Notes under the pieces: model-generated | Told to the model about the DNA's origin: nothing | Databases searched by the model: none | What the model saw: the letters and a program-made list of their open reading frames with translations, nothing else | Shown: positions 51,111 to 60,439 of the stretch, in pieces | Layout of the letters: each line of letters begins with the position of its first letter | Numbering within the stretch: the stretch's first letter is position 1 | Assembly: GCF_030653815.1 (NCBI RefSeq) | Contig: NZ_JAURYQ010000015.1 | Span: forward strand, 112,901 to 176,900 | DNA length: 64,000 nt | DNA from: Rhodoferax sp. | GTDB lineage: Bacteria; Pseudomonadota; Gammaproteobacteria; Burkholderiales; Burkholderiaceae_C | Reading direction: 5' to 3' | Translations under genes and position numbers: made by a program

Positions 51111-53663
51111 ATGCCGTTGCCAGAAAACCTCTTCCTTCCCAAGGCCTTGCCAGCCTCCCCACTGCAGCGCCTGAAAACCTGGTGGTCGCGCCTGACGCCC
51201 CAGCGCCAGGATCGCTTTGCCATGCTGGCACCGTTGGCCGCGGTGGTGCTTTTTCTGGTGGCCATCCTGTCTGCCTTTGCCTACCTGCGCCTTGAAGAAA
51301 TTTCACGTGAGCGCGAGGCCATCAGCCGCGATGTGGAGTACACCCAGCAGCGCCTGCGTTTGCGCCTGCTCGAACAACAGGAACAGCTGGGGCGCTTTGC
51401 GCGGGAGGTCGCCAGCCGGGAGATCAGTCACCAGGACTTCCTGAACCGCGCTGAGGCTTTGGTCAACCTCTACCCGGAGGTGCAGGGTCTGGCCTGGATC
51501 GATGAGCGGCGCCGCGTCAGGGTGGACTACCACACAGCCAATCGGCCGATGCCGCCGCAAAAGACCAATGAATCCGCCAAGAACAGCACGCAATCCGCCG
51601 ACAACTTCGCGTTGGCGCGCCAGTTGCTGGTGCCGATTTATTCCGCACCACAAACGACGCCCGGACGCGACAGCATGCTGGAGCTGCATCTGCCGCTGAT
51701 CGAACAAGCCAAATTCAAGGGCACCCTGCTGGCGCTTTATTCTGTGGACGCCTTGTTTCTTTACGGCATCCCCAACGAAATCAACGCCAAATACGCCATG
51801 TCCCTGCAGGACGCACAGGGCAAATTGCTGGCCGGAACCACCATTTCAGCAAGCCGTCTCAAGCGCCAGCTGTTGCCTTGGGCCAGCCCCATCAATGCTT
51901 ATGAGATGCCGGTTTCCCCCATTGGCAACGGCTTGACGATTCAGGGCCAGGCTTACCGCACCTCACTGGGTGTGATCGGCAGTGGCCTGTTCTGGTTGGT
52001 CATGGTGCTGAGCGCCATCACTGCCTGGCTGCTGCTGGCCAACTGGAGTCACACCCGCAGGCGCATTCAGGCACAAGACGCGCTGGTGCAGGAAACCGCC
52101 TTTCGCCGCGCCATGGAAAACTCCATTCTGACCGGCATGCGCACCATGGACCTGCAGGGCCGCATCACTTATGTGAACACCGCGTTTTGCCAGATGACTG
52201 GCTGGAGCGAAGAGGAACTGGTGGGTCAAACCGCCCCTTTTCCCTACTGGCCGGAGGAGGATTACGAGATGCTCAAGCAGCGGCTCAAGGATGAATTGTC
52301 GGGCAACATCCTGCCCAGCGGCATCCATTTCCGCGTCAAGCGCAAGGACGGCGTCATCATCGAAGCCCGGCTCTATGTGTCCCCCCTGATCGATGCCTTT
52401 GGCCAGCAAACTGGCTGGATGACGTCCATGATCGACATCACGGAGCCGACCCGGGTGCGCGAACAATTGGCCGCCTCGTATGAACGCTTCACCACGGTGC
52501 TGGAAGCGCTGGACGCCTCGATTTCCGTCGCTCCACTGGGCAGCAGCGAGCTGCTGTTTGCCAACAAACTCTATCGCCAATGGTTCAGCGCCCAGGCTGA
52601 CGGTCACGTGCAACTGGTGGCCGAAGCCGGCGTGCCACCGCCCGTGGCCAGTGATGAAACCCAGGACGAGGTGGATGCCTTTGCCGGTCTGCCCACCAAC
52701 CAACTGGCCGACAAGGAGGCTGAAAGTGCCGAGATCTACCTGGGCACGCTGGGCCGCTGGCTCGAGGTTCGCACCCGTTACCTGAGCTGGGTTGATGGCC
52801 GCCTGGCGCAAATGGTGATTGCCACCGACATCACGGCCCGGCGCAACGCCGAACAACAGTCGCAGGTGCAAGCCGAGCGCGCGCAAACCGCCAGCCGCCT
52901 CATCACCATGGGTGAAATGGCGTCCAGCGTGGCCCATGAACTCAACCAGCCGCTCACCGCCATCAACAACTATTGCAATGGCATGGTGTCGCGCATCAGG
53001 AGCAAGCAGATCAACGAGGACGAACTGCTGGGTGCCCTGGAAAAAACAGCCAAGCAGGCGCACCGCGCCGGCCAGATCATTCACCATATCCGTTCCTTTG
53101 TGAAACGCAGCGAACCCAACCGCACCCTGTCCAACGTGGCCACCATGGTCACCGAGGCGGTGGAACTGGCAGAAATCGAGCTGCGCCGGCGCAATGTCAA
53201 ACTCAGCCAATACCTGGTGCCCAGGCTGCCCATGGTGCTGGTTGACCCCATCCTGATCGAACAGGTCTTGCTCAACCTGCTGAAAAACGCAGCCGAGTCG
53301 GTCGATGCGGCGCAACGCCCGACCGCGCAACGACTGATCAAGCTGACCGTGGCGCAAGCCTATGTCAATGACAAGCCGGTCATCGAGTTCAAGGTCGTCG
53401 ACTCCGGCGCGGGCATTTCACCCGACATGATGGAACACCTGTACGAGGCGTTTTATTCCACCAAGGCCGAGGGCATGGGCATCGGCCTGAGTTTGTGCCG
53501 CTCCATCGTGGAATCGCACATGGGTCGAATGAAAGCCGAGAACCTTTACAATGGCGCAATCGTGACGGGCTGCTGCTTTACCTTCTGGATTCCGGTCGCC
53601 GAGCCCCTGCCGACAGCGCCCACAAAGCGTTTTGTCCAACCCACCTTGCAGATACCACCATGA
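51111..53663 (+). CDS. Membrane PAS sensor histidine kinase (FixL-like output)
   Basis: 850 residues. Membrane helices at about 35-58 (FAMLAPLAAVVLFLVAILSAFAYL) and about 287-310 enclose a 225-residue periplasmic sensor. One clear PAS domain (about 330-445, TYVNTAFCQMTGWSEEELVGQ) and a second PAS-like region (450-570) follow. The HisKA box is VAHELNQPLTAINNYCNGM with His609, in the FixL/DctB-type form. The ATPase domain has LNLLKNAAESVDA, DSGAGISPD and GMGIGLSLCRSIVESH. It overlaps the following FixJ-type regulator by ATGA. It is divergent from aceE. The signal is unknown. Confidence 0.93.
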   Translation: MPLPENLFLPKALPASPLQRLKTWWSRLTPQRQDRFAMLAPLAAVVLFLVAILSAFAYLRLEEISREREAISRDVEYTQQRLRLRLLEQQEQLGRFAREVASREISHQDFLNRAEALVNLYPEVQGLAWIDERRRVRVDYHTANRPMPPQKTNESAKNSTQSADNFALARQLLVPIYSAPQTTPGRDSMLELHLPLIEQAKFKGTLLALYSVDALFLYGIPNEINAKYAMSLQDAQGKLLAGTTISASRLKRQLLPWASPINAYEMPVSPIGNGLTIQGQAYRTSLGVIGSGLFWLVMVLSAITAWLLLANWSHTRRRIQAQDALVQETAFRRAMENSILTGMRTMDLQGRITYVNTAFCQMTGWSEEELVGQTAPFPYWPEEDYEMLKQRLKDELSGNILPSGIHFRVKRKDGVIIEARLYVSPLIDAFGQQTGWMTSMIDITEPTRVREQLAASYERFTTVLEALDASISVAPLGSSELLFANKLYRQWFSAQADGHVQLVAEAGVPPPVASDETQDEVDAFAGLPTNQLADKEAESAEIYLGTLGRWLEVRTRYLSWVDGRLAQMVIATDITARRNAEQQSQVQAERAQTASRLITMGEMASSVAHELNQPLTAINNYCNGMVSRIRSKQINEDELLGALEKTAKQAHRAGQIIHHIRSFVKRSEPNRTLSNVATMVTEAVELAEIELRRRNVKLSQYLVPRLPMVLVDPILIEQVLLNLLKNAAESVDAAQRPTAQRLIKLTVAQAYVNDKPVIEFKVVDSGAGISPDMMEHLYEAFYSTKAEGMGIGLSLCRSIVESHMGRMKAENLYNGAIVTGCCFTFWIPVAEPLPTAPTKRFVQPTLQIPP

Positions 53664-54286
53664 GTTTGATCCCCAAAAAAGGCACTGTGTACGTCGTTGA
53701 CGACGATGAGGCCGTGCGCGACTCCTTGCAATGGTTGCTGGAGGGCAAAGACTACCGCGTGCGCTGCTTTGACTCCGCCGAGTCTTTTCTGAGCCGTTTT
53801 GACGCACGTGAGGTAGCCTGCCTGATCGTTGACATCCGCATGGGTGGCATGACCGGCCTGGAACTGCAAAACCGCCTAATCGAGAACGGCTCGCCGCTGC
53901 CACTGGCCTTCATCACCGGCCACGGCGATGTCCCCATGGCCGTCGACACCATGAAAAAGGGGGCCATGGACTTTATCCAGAAACCCTTCAACGAAGAACA
54001 ATTGGTGCCTTTGGTTGAGCGCATGCTCGAACAGGCCAAGGATTCGTTTGCGGAATTTCAAAATGCCCTCAACCGCGACGCCCTGATGGGTCGCCTGACG
54101 CTGCGCGAGTCCCAGGTGCTGGAACGCATCGTGGCGGGCCGTCTGAACAAACAAATTGCCGACGACCTTGGCATCAGCATCAAAACGGTGGAGGCGCACC
54201 GCGCCAACATCATGGAAAAGCTCAGCGCCAACACCGTGGCTGACCTGCTCAAAATTGCGCTGGGACCCAACGCCGTCAAGGCCTGA
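53660..54286 (+). CDS. FixJ-family response regulator
   Basis: 208 residues from MSLIPKKGTVYVVDDDEAV. The receiver domain (1-125) has VDDDE, phospho-acceptor Asp in CLIVDIRMGGMTG (about residue 58), and Lys in FIQKPFNEEQL. The LuxR-type helix-turn-helix is at about 140-200 (LTLRESQVLERIVAGRLNKQIADDLGISIKTVEAHRANIMEKL). It overlaps the kinase gene by ATGA, so they are partners. A terminator follows 31 bp after the stop. Targets are unknown; the divergent aceE operon is the nearest candidate. Confidence 0.94.
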   Translation: MSLIPKKGTVYVVDDDEAVRDSLQWLLEGKDYRVRCFDSAESFLSRFDAREVACLIVDIRMGGMTGLELQNRLIENGSPLPLAFITGHGDVPMAVDTMKKGAMDFIQKPFNEEQLVPLVERMLEQAKDSFAEFQNALNRDALMGRLTLRESQVLERIVAGRLNKQIADDLGISIKTVEAHRANIMEKLSANTVADLLKIALGPNAVKA

Positions 54287-54316
54287 GCACCCCATCACCC
54301 GGCCTCTAGCCAACAT

Positions 54317-54349
54317 GCCCGCCCCTTTTCGGACCAGCGGGCTTTTTTT
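54317..54349 (+). terminator. Strong hairpin terminator/attenuator in front of folD
   Basis: Stem GCCCGC (54317-54322) pairs with GCGGGC (54337-54342) around a 14-base loop and is followed by seven T residues. It ends the kinase-regulator operon. The first possible folD ATG follows the T-run immediately. Confidence 0.85.
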
Positions 54350-54364
54350 ATGGATGACATTGAC

Positions 54365-55234
54365 ATGACCACTCACAGCCCCAGCGCCCACATCATCGAT
54401 GGCGTCGCGCTCTCCAAAAAGCTCCGCGCGGACCTGGTCGCCCGGGTCCAGGCCCTCAAGGCACGCGGCGTCACGCCAGGCCTGGCGGTGATTCTGGTGG
54501 GCGACAACCCGGCCAGCGAGGTCTATGTGCGCAACAAGGTCAAGGGTTGTGAAGACTGCGGTTTTCATTCGGTTCTGGAGAAATTTGACGCCAGCTTGAC
54601 CGAGCCAGAACTGCTGGCGCGCATTGCCGCCCTGAACGCCGACCCCGCCATTCACGGCATCCTGGTGCAATTGCCGGTGCCCAAGCACATTGACGCCACC
54701 AAGGTGATCGAAGCCATTTCGCCGTTGAAGGATGTCGATGGTTTTCACGTCGCCAGCGCCGGTGCCCTGATGACCGGCATGCCGGGTTTCTGGCCCTGCA
54801 CGCCGTATGGCTGCATGAAGATGCTGGAATCCATCAACTACGACCTGCGTGGCAAACACGCCGTGGTGATCGGCCGCTCCAACATCGTCGGCAAGCCCAT
54901 GGCCCTGATGCTGCTGCAAAAAAATGCCACCGTCACCATTTGTCACAGCGCCACACCCGACCTCAAGGCCTTCACGCTGCAGGCCGATGTGATTGTGGCC
55001 GCTGTGGGCAAACGCAATGTGCTGACCGCCGACATGGTCAAACCCGGCGCCGTGGTGCTGGACGTGGGCATGAACCGCAACGATGAAGGCAAGTTGTGCG
55101 GTGACGTCGACTTTGCCGGCGTGCGCCAGGTCGCCAGCGCCATTACCCCGGTGCCGGGCGGGGTTGGCCCCATGACCATTACCATGCTGCTGGTCAACAC
55201 CCTCGAAGCCGCTGAACGCGCTGCAAACAACTAA
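54365..55234 (+). CDS. folD: Methylenetetrahydrofolate dehydrogenase/cyclohydrolase
   Basis: 289 residues from [13 protein letters not shown]; an ATG five codons earlier sits directly on the upstream terminator's T-run and is less likely. The substrate motifs are complete: [15 protein letters not shown] with the catalytic Tyr and Lys, [14 protein letters not shown], and KDVDGFH. The Rossmann part has [14 protein letters not shown] and [16 protein letters not shown]. It converts 5,10-methylene- to 10-formyl-tetrahydrofolate with NADP. It is followed by the oligopeptidase gene on the same strand after 69 bp. Confidence 0.96.
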   Translation: MTTHSPSAHIIDGVALSKKLRADLVARVQALKARGVTPGLAVILVGDNPASEVYVRNKVKGCEDCGFHSVLEKFDASLTEPELLARIAALNADPAIHGILVQLPVPKHIDATKVIEAISPLKDVDGFHVASAGALMTGMPGFWPCTPYGCMKMLESINYDLRGKHAVVIGRSNIVGKPMALMLLQKNATVTICHSATPDLKAFTLQADVIVAAVGKRNVLTADMVKPGAVVLDVGMNRNDEGKLCGDVDFAGVRQVASAITPVPGGVGPMTITMLLVNTLEAAERAANN

Positions 55235-55303
55235 CTAATGTCTTTGCGGGACAGACCGCAGTTACACGAAGTGAACCAGCTCTGTCCTCAACCAATTAAA
55301 TGT

Positions 55304-57358
55304 ATGTCCAATCCCCTGCTCTCCTTTGAAGGTCTGCCGCACTTTGACCAGATCGGTCCGGAGCACGTTGAGTCGGCCATTGAACAACTGCTGGCCGAAG
55401 CCAACGCCGCACTCGAAGCTGTCACAGCGTCCGACTTTGCACCCAGCTGGACCGGCATTGCCGTGGTGCTGGACGTGGCCACCGAGCGCTTGTCACGCGC
55501 CTGGGGCAGCGTCAGCCACCTCAACAGCGTGGCCGACACGCCTGAACTGCGTGCCGCCTACAACGCCGCCCTGCCCAAGGTCACCGAGTTCTACACACGC
55601 CTGGGCGCGGATGAACGGCTCTATGCCAAGTACCGCGCCATCAACCCGGAAGCCCTCAACAGCGAACAGCGCCAGGCGCTCAAAAATGCGCTACGCAACT
55701 TTGTGCTCGGTGGTGCCGACCTGCAGGGCGCTGACCGTGAACGCTTTGCGGCCATTGCCGAACGCCAGGCTTTCCTGGGCCAGAAGTTCAGCGAAAACGC
55801 CCTCGACGCCACCGACGCCTTTGCCTATTACGCGACGGACGCCGAGCTTGACGGTCTGCCCGACGACGTCAGGCAAACCGCCCGCAACGCCGCCCAGGTC
55901 GACGGCAAGGAAGGCTACAAGCTCACCCTGAAAATGCCGTGCTACCTGCCGGTGATGCAGTTTGCCAGCAGCAGCGCGCTGCGCCAGACGCTGTACCGTG
56001 CCTATGTCACCCGCGCCTCCGACCAGGCCGGCACCGACCTGAGTCAGTTCGACAACACCGACATCATCAACGAGCTGCTGGCGCTGCGCCTGGAAGAAGC
56101 CAAGTTGTTGGGTTACCCCAATTTCGGCACGCTGTCGGTGGTGCCCAAAATGGCCGACTCGCCTGAGCAGGTGGCAACGTTTTTGCGTGACCTGGCCCAG
56201 CGCGCCCGCCCCTTTGCCGAGCAGGACCTGGCCGACCTGCGCAGCTTTGCCAAGGAGCAGTTGCACCTGACCGAGCCGCAAGCCTGGGACTGGCCTTTCA
56301 TCAGCGAAAAGCTCAAGGAAGCGCGTTACGCCTTCAACGAGCAGGAAGTCAAACAGTACTTCCCGCTGCCGCGCGTGCTGGCCGGCCTGTTCAACATTGT
56401 GCAAACCCTGTTCGAAGTGTCCATCCGCGAAGACCATGCGCCGGTGTGGCATGAGTCGGTGCGCTTTTTCCGCATCGAGCGGGCCAACGCGCAAGGCGGC
56501 TCCGAGCTGGTCGGCCAGTTTTACCTGGACCCGCAGGCACGCAACGGCAAGCGCGGCGGCGCCTGGATGGACGACGTGCGTGCGCGCTGGCTGCGCCCCG
56601 ACACGCAGCAGTTGCAAACCCCGGTGGCGCATCTGGTGTGCAACTTTGCCAGTGGTGTCAACGGCAAACCGGCCTTGTTGACGCACGACGACGTCACCAC
56701 GCTGTTCCATGAATTCGGCCACGGCCTGCATCACCTGCTGACGCAGGTTAACGAGCGCGACGTCTCGGGTATCAGCGGCGTGGAATGGGACGCGGTGGAA
56801 CTGCCCAGCCAGTTCATGGAGAACTTCTGCTGGGAGTGGGACGTCATCAAAAAAATGACGGCCCATGTGGACACCGACGCGCCACTGCCGCGCGCGCTGT
56901 TCGACAAGATGCTGGCGGCCAAAAACTTCCAGAGCGGCATGCAGACGCTGCGCCAGATCGAGTTTTCGCTGTTTGACATGCTGCTGCACACCTCACATGA
57001 TCCGGCCCACGACATCATGCCGCTGCTGCAACAGGTGCGCCAGGAAGTGGCCGTGCTGCTGCCTCCCGCCTGGGCGCGCACGGCGCACACCTTCAGCCAC
57101 ATCTTTGCCGGTGGTTATGCCGCCGGCTACTACAGCTACAAATGGGCCGAGGTGCTCAGCAGCGACGCCTACGCCGCTTTTGAGGAGACCATGGGCGCAG
57201 ACGGTTTACCAAACATTGAAACTGGGCAAAAATACCGCCAGGCCATTCTGGAAGCTGGCGGCAGTCGACCTGCCATCGAGTCGTTCAAGGCGTTTCGTGG
57301 CCGTGAGCCCACCCTGGATGCCTTGCTTCGCCATCAGGGGATGACGCAAACCGCTTAA
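55304..57358 (+). CDS. prlC: Oligopeptidase A (M3 family metallopeptidase)
   Basis: 684 residues from MSNPLLSFEGLP, close to E. coli PrlC/OpdA in length; the frame upstream has no resemblance. The zinc motif is HEFGHGLHH with His469, Glu470 and His473, and the third ligand Glu lies about 25 residues on in WDAVELPSQFMENFCWE. The C-terminal AGGYAAGYYSYKWAEVLSSDAY, which shapes the substrate cleft, is typical. It degrades short peptides, including signal-peptide fragments, in the cytoplasm. The next gene starts 12 bases downstream with a strong ribosome site. Confidence 0.96.
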   Translation: MSNPLLSFEGLPHFDQIGPEHVESAIEQLLAEANAALEAVTASDFAPSWTGIAVVLDVATERLSRAWGSVSHLNSVADTPELRAAYNAALPKVTEFYTRLGADERLYAKYRAINPEALNSEQRQALKNALRNFVLGGADLQGADRERFAAIAERQAFLGQKFSENALDATDAFAYYATDAELDGLPDDVRQTARNAAQVDGKEGYKLTLKMPCYLPVMQFASSSALRQTLYRAYVTRASDQAGTDLSQFDNTDIINELLALRLEEAKLLGYPNFGTLSVVPKMADSPEQVATFLRDLAQRARPFAEQDLADLRSFAKEQLHLTEPQAWDWPFISEKLKEARYAFNEQEVKQYFPLPRVLAGLFNIVQTLFEVSIREDHAPVWHESVRFFRIERANAQGGSELVGQFYLDPQARNGKRGGAWMDDVRARWLRPDTQQLQTPVAHLVCNFASGVNGKPALLTHDDVTTLFHEFGHGLHHLLTQVNERDVSGISGVEWDAVELPSQFMENFCWEWDVIKKMTAHVDTDAPLPRALFDKMLAAKNFQSGMQTLRQIEFSLFDMLLHTSHDPAHDIMPLLQQVRQEVAVLLPPAWARTAHTFSHIFAGGYAAGYYSYKWAEVLSSDAYAAFEETMGADGLPNIETGQKYRQAILEAGGSRPAIESFKAFRGREPTLDALLRHQGMTQTA

Positions 57359-57370
57359 GGAGGACAACCG

Positions 57371-58066
57371 ATGCAAACACCTATTCCTGCAAATCACGCG
57401 GCATGTTCCGGCGTACCCGAAGTGCCGCGCTGGCTGTTGGTCGGGCTGTGCAGCAGCATCCTGCTGGGGGGGGCGGCGCAGTTGCAGGCGCAAACGGTTT
57501 ACCGCATCGTCGGACCCGACGGTCAAGTGACGTTTTCGGACATGCCAGGCGGTGCATCGGCCAGCAAGGTGAGCCCGGTGGACAACACGGCGGCAGCGGC
57601 TCCAGCAGCCGCCCCGAGCGGCGCCGCGCTGCCCTTCGCGTTGCGCCAGGTCGTCGGCAAATACCCTGTCACGCTTTACACCAGCAACAATTGCGCACCT
57701 TGCGACAGTGGCCGCAAGCTGTTGCTTGGCCGCGGCGTGCCATTTTCAGAAAAAACCATCAGCTCGGTACAGGATGCCGAGGCTTTTCAACGCTTAAGCG
57801 GCAGCAACTCTTTGCCTTTCCTGTCCATCGGCAACCAGCAGGTGGCGGGCTTTTCGGCGTCGGAGTGGACCGACTATCTGACTGCGGCAGGCTACCCCGA
57901 GCGCAGCAGCTTGCCAGCCACGTACCGGGCACCCCAGGCTGCGCCGCTGGCAACGCCGGAGAAACCTGTCGCGCCAGCCAGCGCCCCAGCGCCCGCAGCC
58001 CCGGCACTGCCGCCGGTCACCGACATCAAGATCAGCCCCAGCAACCCGACGGGCATCCAGTTCTAG
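57371..58066 (+). CDS. DUF4124-glutaredoxin-like secreted or membrane-anchored protein
   Basis: 231 residues with AAGGAGG upstream. An N-terminal hydrophobic segment (LLVGLCSSILLGGAAQLQAQ) acts as signal peptide or anchor. A DUF4124-like strand pair (VYRIVGPDGQVTFSDMPGG) follows. A glutaredoxin-like domain at about residues 95-175 has CAPC (about 112-115) and the cis-Pro in NSLPFLSIGNQQVAGF. The C-terminal 50 residues are Ala/Pro-rich. It is probably periplasmic with a thiol-disulfide role. It lies 12 bp after prlC. It ends three bases from the convergent flavoprotein gene. Confidence 0.87.
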   Translation: MQTPIPANHAACSGVPEVPRWLLVGLCSSILLGGAAQLQAQTVYRIVGPDGQVTFSDMPGGASASKVSPVDNTAAAAPAAAPSGAALPFALRQVVGKYPVTLYTSNNCAPCDSGRKLLLGRGVPFSEKTISSVQDAEAFQRLSGSNSLPFLSIGNQQVAGFSASEWTDYLTAAGYPERSSLPATYRAPQAAPLATPEKPVAPASAPAPAAPALPPVTDIKISPSNPTGIQF

Positions 58067-58069
58067 GAA

Positions 58070-59314
58070 TCAGGCCGGCAGTGCGATCTGGTGATCGACG
58101 CTGTACTGGTAGTCCTTGAAAATGTGCTCGGCACTGAGTGTCTTGTAGGTGCCATCCGCGTTGCGCGTGGTGGTGTCCTTGAGGCGGTAGGTGTAATGCC
58201 CGCAGGTCCAGAGCTTGAAATTGCGCATCTGCGTGCACAGGCAGGTCTTGTCCGTGACCGAGATGTTCTTGCCATCGGGGTGCAGGGCGAGCTCCCGGTT
58301 GTACGACGTGATGTAGGCGCAATTGCCGTTGCCGTCGAGCAAATACCCGTAGGACTCGCAACCCGGCCGAATGCCGTCGCCAATGGCGGGTGAGCCCTTG
58401 AGCATGCGCATCGGGTAGCCGGTGGGCGAAATGGTGTTGACCTCGATGTCGTCCTCGTTGGCAAGGAAATAGTCCTGCTTGACGTCGGCCGGCAGACCGC
58501 ATTCGTTGGCCACGGTAAAGCGCGTGGCCACCTGCACTGCGGCAGAGCCGGCCTCGAGAAACGACACCGCATCGCTGCCGGTGAAAATGCCACCAGCGGC
58601 AATCACCGGGATGTTGAGTTGCTCGTCCTTGACGTACTGGATGACCTCGGCAATGATGGTCGCCAGGTCGTATTGCGCCCAGTCCAGGCCAAAGCCCAGG
58701 TGACCACCAGCCAGCGGGCCTTCCACAATCACAAAGTCTGGCAAGCGGTTCAAACGGGCGTTTTTGCGCAGGAACAACTGCAAGGCACGCACGCTGGAGA
58801 CGATGATGCCCAGCTTGGCATCGCGAAAACGCGGGTGGTCGGCAATCAGGCCAAACGAACCCAGGTGCAGACCGGCGCTCATGGTGATGCCGTCAATGCC
58901 GGCATCCAGGGCCGAGGCCATGCGCACCTGCAGCGTCTCGCGCGGGCCGTTCATGGTGAGCTTTTCCATGCAGTTGACAAAAATCAGGCCATCGCCCTTT
59001 TTGGCTTCCATGGTGGCGCCCACATGGCGACGGGTGGCGTCGGCAAGCACATCCAGATCGAACTTGACGCCGGATTTATCGGCGTTGTTGATGTTGTACT
59101 TGTATTGCTTGGTCTTGTCCTTGACAAAGCTGGTGTCAAAGCGCCGGTCCGAGACATCGTTCACCATGGCATCCGAGATGTGGCCAATGCCACCCAGCCG
59201 GGCCGCTTCCAACGCCAGCTCTGCGGTTGAAATATCCACACCCATACCGCCGACCATGATCGGAACGTACTCTTTTTGACCGAACTTCAGGCGAAAATCA
59301 TCAACACGTTTCAT
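58070..59314 (-). CDS. Nitronate monooxygenase/2-nitropropane dioxygenase-like flavoprotein
   Basis: 414 residues from the ATG with AAGGA five bases upstream. It has a TIM-barrel FMN fold: VPIMVGGMGVDIS at the start, GITMSAGLHLG, VEGPLAGGHLGF and VIAAGGIFTGSDAVSFLEAGSAAVQVATRF for FMN phosphate. The last 70 residues contain several Cys (CESYGYLL, NCAYI, CLCTQM, CGHYTYRL), an extra segment beyond the core barrel. This could be a metal or iron-sulfur site, though spacing is irregular. The family oxidises nitronates or acts as enoyl reductase (FabK-like); the real substrate is open. Confidence 0.87.
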   Translation of the reverse strand: MKRVDDFRLKFGQKEYVPIMVGGMGVDISTAELALEAARLGGIGHISDAMVNDVSDRRFDTSFVKDKTKQYKYNINNADKSGVKFDLDVLADATRRHVGATMEAKKGDGLIFVNCMEKLTMNGPRETLQVRMASALDAGIDGITMSAGLHLGSFGLIADHPRFRDAKLGIIVSSVRALQLFLRKNARLNRLPDFVIVEGPLAGGHLGFGLDWAQYDLATIIAEVIQYVKDEQLNIPVIAAGGIFTGSDAVSFLEAGSAAVQVATRFTVANECGLPADVKQDYFLANEDDIEVNTISPTGYPMRMLKGSPAIGDGIRPGCESYGYLLDGNGNCAYITSYNRELALHPDGKNISVTDKTCLCTQMRNFKLWTCGHYTYRLKDTTTRNADGTYKTLSAEHIFKDYQYSVDHQIALPA

Positions 59315-59521
59315 GAAAATCCTTGAGCGAATCAACCGCTTCTAGAGGCTCCGCCAGACCAGGGCAAGCGCATGTCGGACGGCAAAAAATGGCAAGATGA
59401 AATGATCTTGCTGACCCTCAATTCTAACCACCCCACCCTATGGCAGCTGGCAGGCCCGCTTTACCCATGATGGCCTCACGTGCTTGACAATAGACGCTCA
59501 ACAAGACCGCTACATGACGCC

Positions 59522-60427
59522 ATGGCCACCTCTCCCGCAAGCCCGCAAGCCCTCAAGGGCGTAAACATCCTCAGCCTGAGCCTGAATCTGCCCGGGCCGG
59601 CCGCCTTGTTGCGGCTCAGGCAAATGGGCGCCAGTTGCGTCAAGTTCGAACCCCCGGCTCCGGCCAACGCGCCCGCCGGCATCACGGGCGATCCGATGAG
59701 CCTCTACAGCTGCGCGGCCTATGACGCCCTGCACGCTGGCATCCGTGTCGAGACGGTCGACCTCAAGACCGAGGCCGGTCAACACCGGTTGCATAGCGAG
59801 CTGGCCAACATCGACGTGCTGTTGACCTCGTTTCGACCCAGCGCCTTGCGCAAGCTGGGGCTGGACTGGGACGGCCTGCACCAGCACTGTCCGGCGCTGT
59901 CGCTGGTAGCCATCGTCGGTGCACCAAGCCCGCAGGCCGAGTTGCCTGGCCACGACCTCACCTACCTGGCTGAAAACGAGCTTGTCACCGGGCTCGACCT
60001 GCCCGCCACGCTGTACGCTGACATGGGCGGTGCGCTGATGGCGGTGGAGGCCGTGTTGCAGGCGGTGCTGCTGCAAGGGCGAACTGGTCAAGGGCATCGT
60101 TTTGAGGTCGCCCTGTCGCAAGCCGCTGCCCATCTGGCCCAACCGCACCACTGGGGCCTGACCCAACCGGGCACCCTGCTGGGCGGCGGCCACGCCGGCT
60201 ACCAGCTTTACCGTTGCCTGGACGGCCGGGTGGCGCTGGCCGCGCTGGAGCCGCATTTCGCCCGGTCCCTGTGCACTGCTGCGGGGCTGACCTGGACCAC
60301 GCCCGCCATGATGATGGAAGCTTCAACGCGCCAGGCCATCGCCGGGTTTGTGGCGCAGCGCAGTTGCCAGGCGCTGCAGGAATTAGCGCTACAGCACGAC
60401 ATCCCGCTGCACACGCTGCAGAACTAA
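59522..60427 (+). CDS. Class III CoA-transferase (CaiB/BaiF family), short form
   Basis: 301 residues from MATSPASPQALKGV. The N-terminal CaiB/BaiF start (GVNILSLSLNLPGPAALLRLRQMGASCVKFEPP) and the HDLTYLAENEL segment are typical, as is DMGGALMAVEAVL. At about 300 residues it is shorter than the usual 360-420; part of the C-terminal domain seems missing or reduced. A catalytic Asp of the YDALHAGIRVETVDLK region is plausible. It may move CoA between carboxylic acids or act as racemase. It ends 12 bp before the convergent ispF. Confidence 0.83.
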   Translation: MATSPASPQALKGVNILSLSLNLPGPAALLRLRQMGASCVKFEPPAPANAPAGITGDPMSLYSCAAYDALHAGIRVETVDLKTEAGQHRLHSELANIDVLLTSFRPSALRKLGLDWDGLHQHCPALSLVAIVGAPSPQAELPGHDLTYLAENELVTGLDLPATLYADMGGALMAVEAVLQAVLLQGRTGQGHRFEVALSQAAAHLAQPHHWGLTQPGTLLGGGHAGYQLYRCLDGRVALAALEPHFARSLCTAAGLTWTTPAMMMEASTRQAIAGFVAQRSCQALQELALQHDIPLHTLQN

Positions 60428-60439
60428 AAAACGCTCAGG

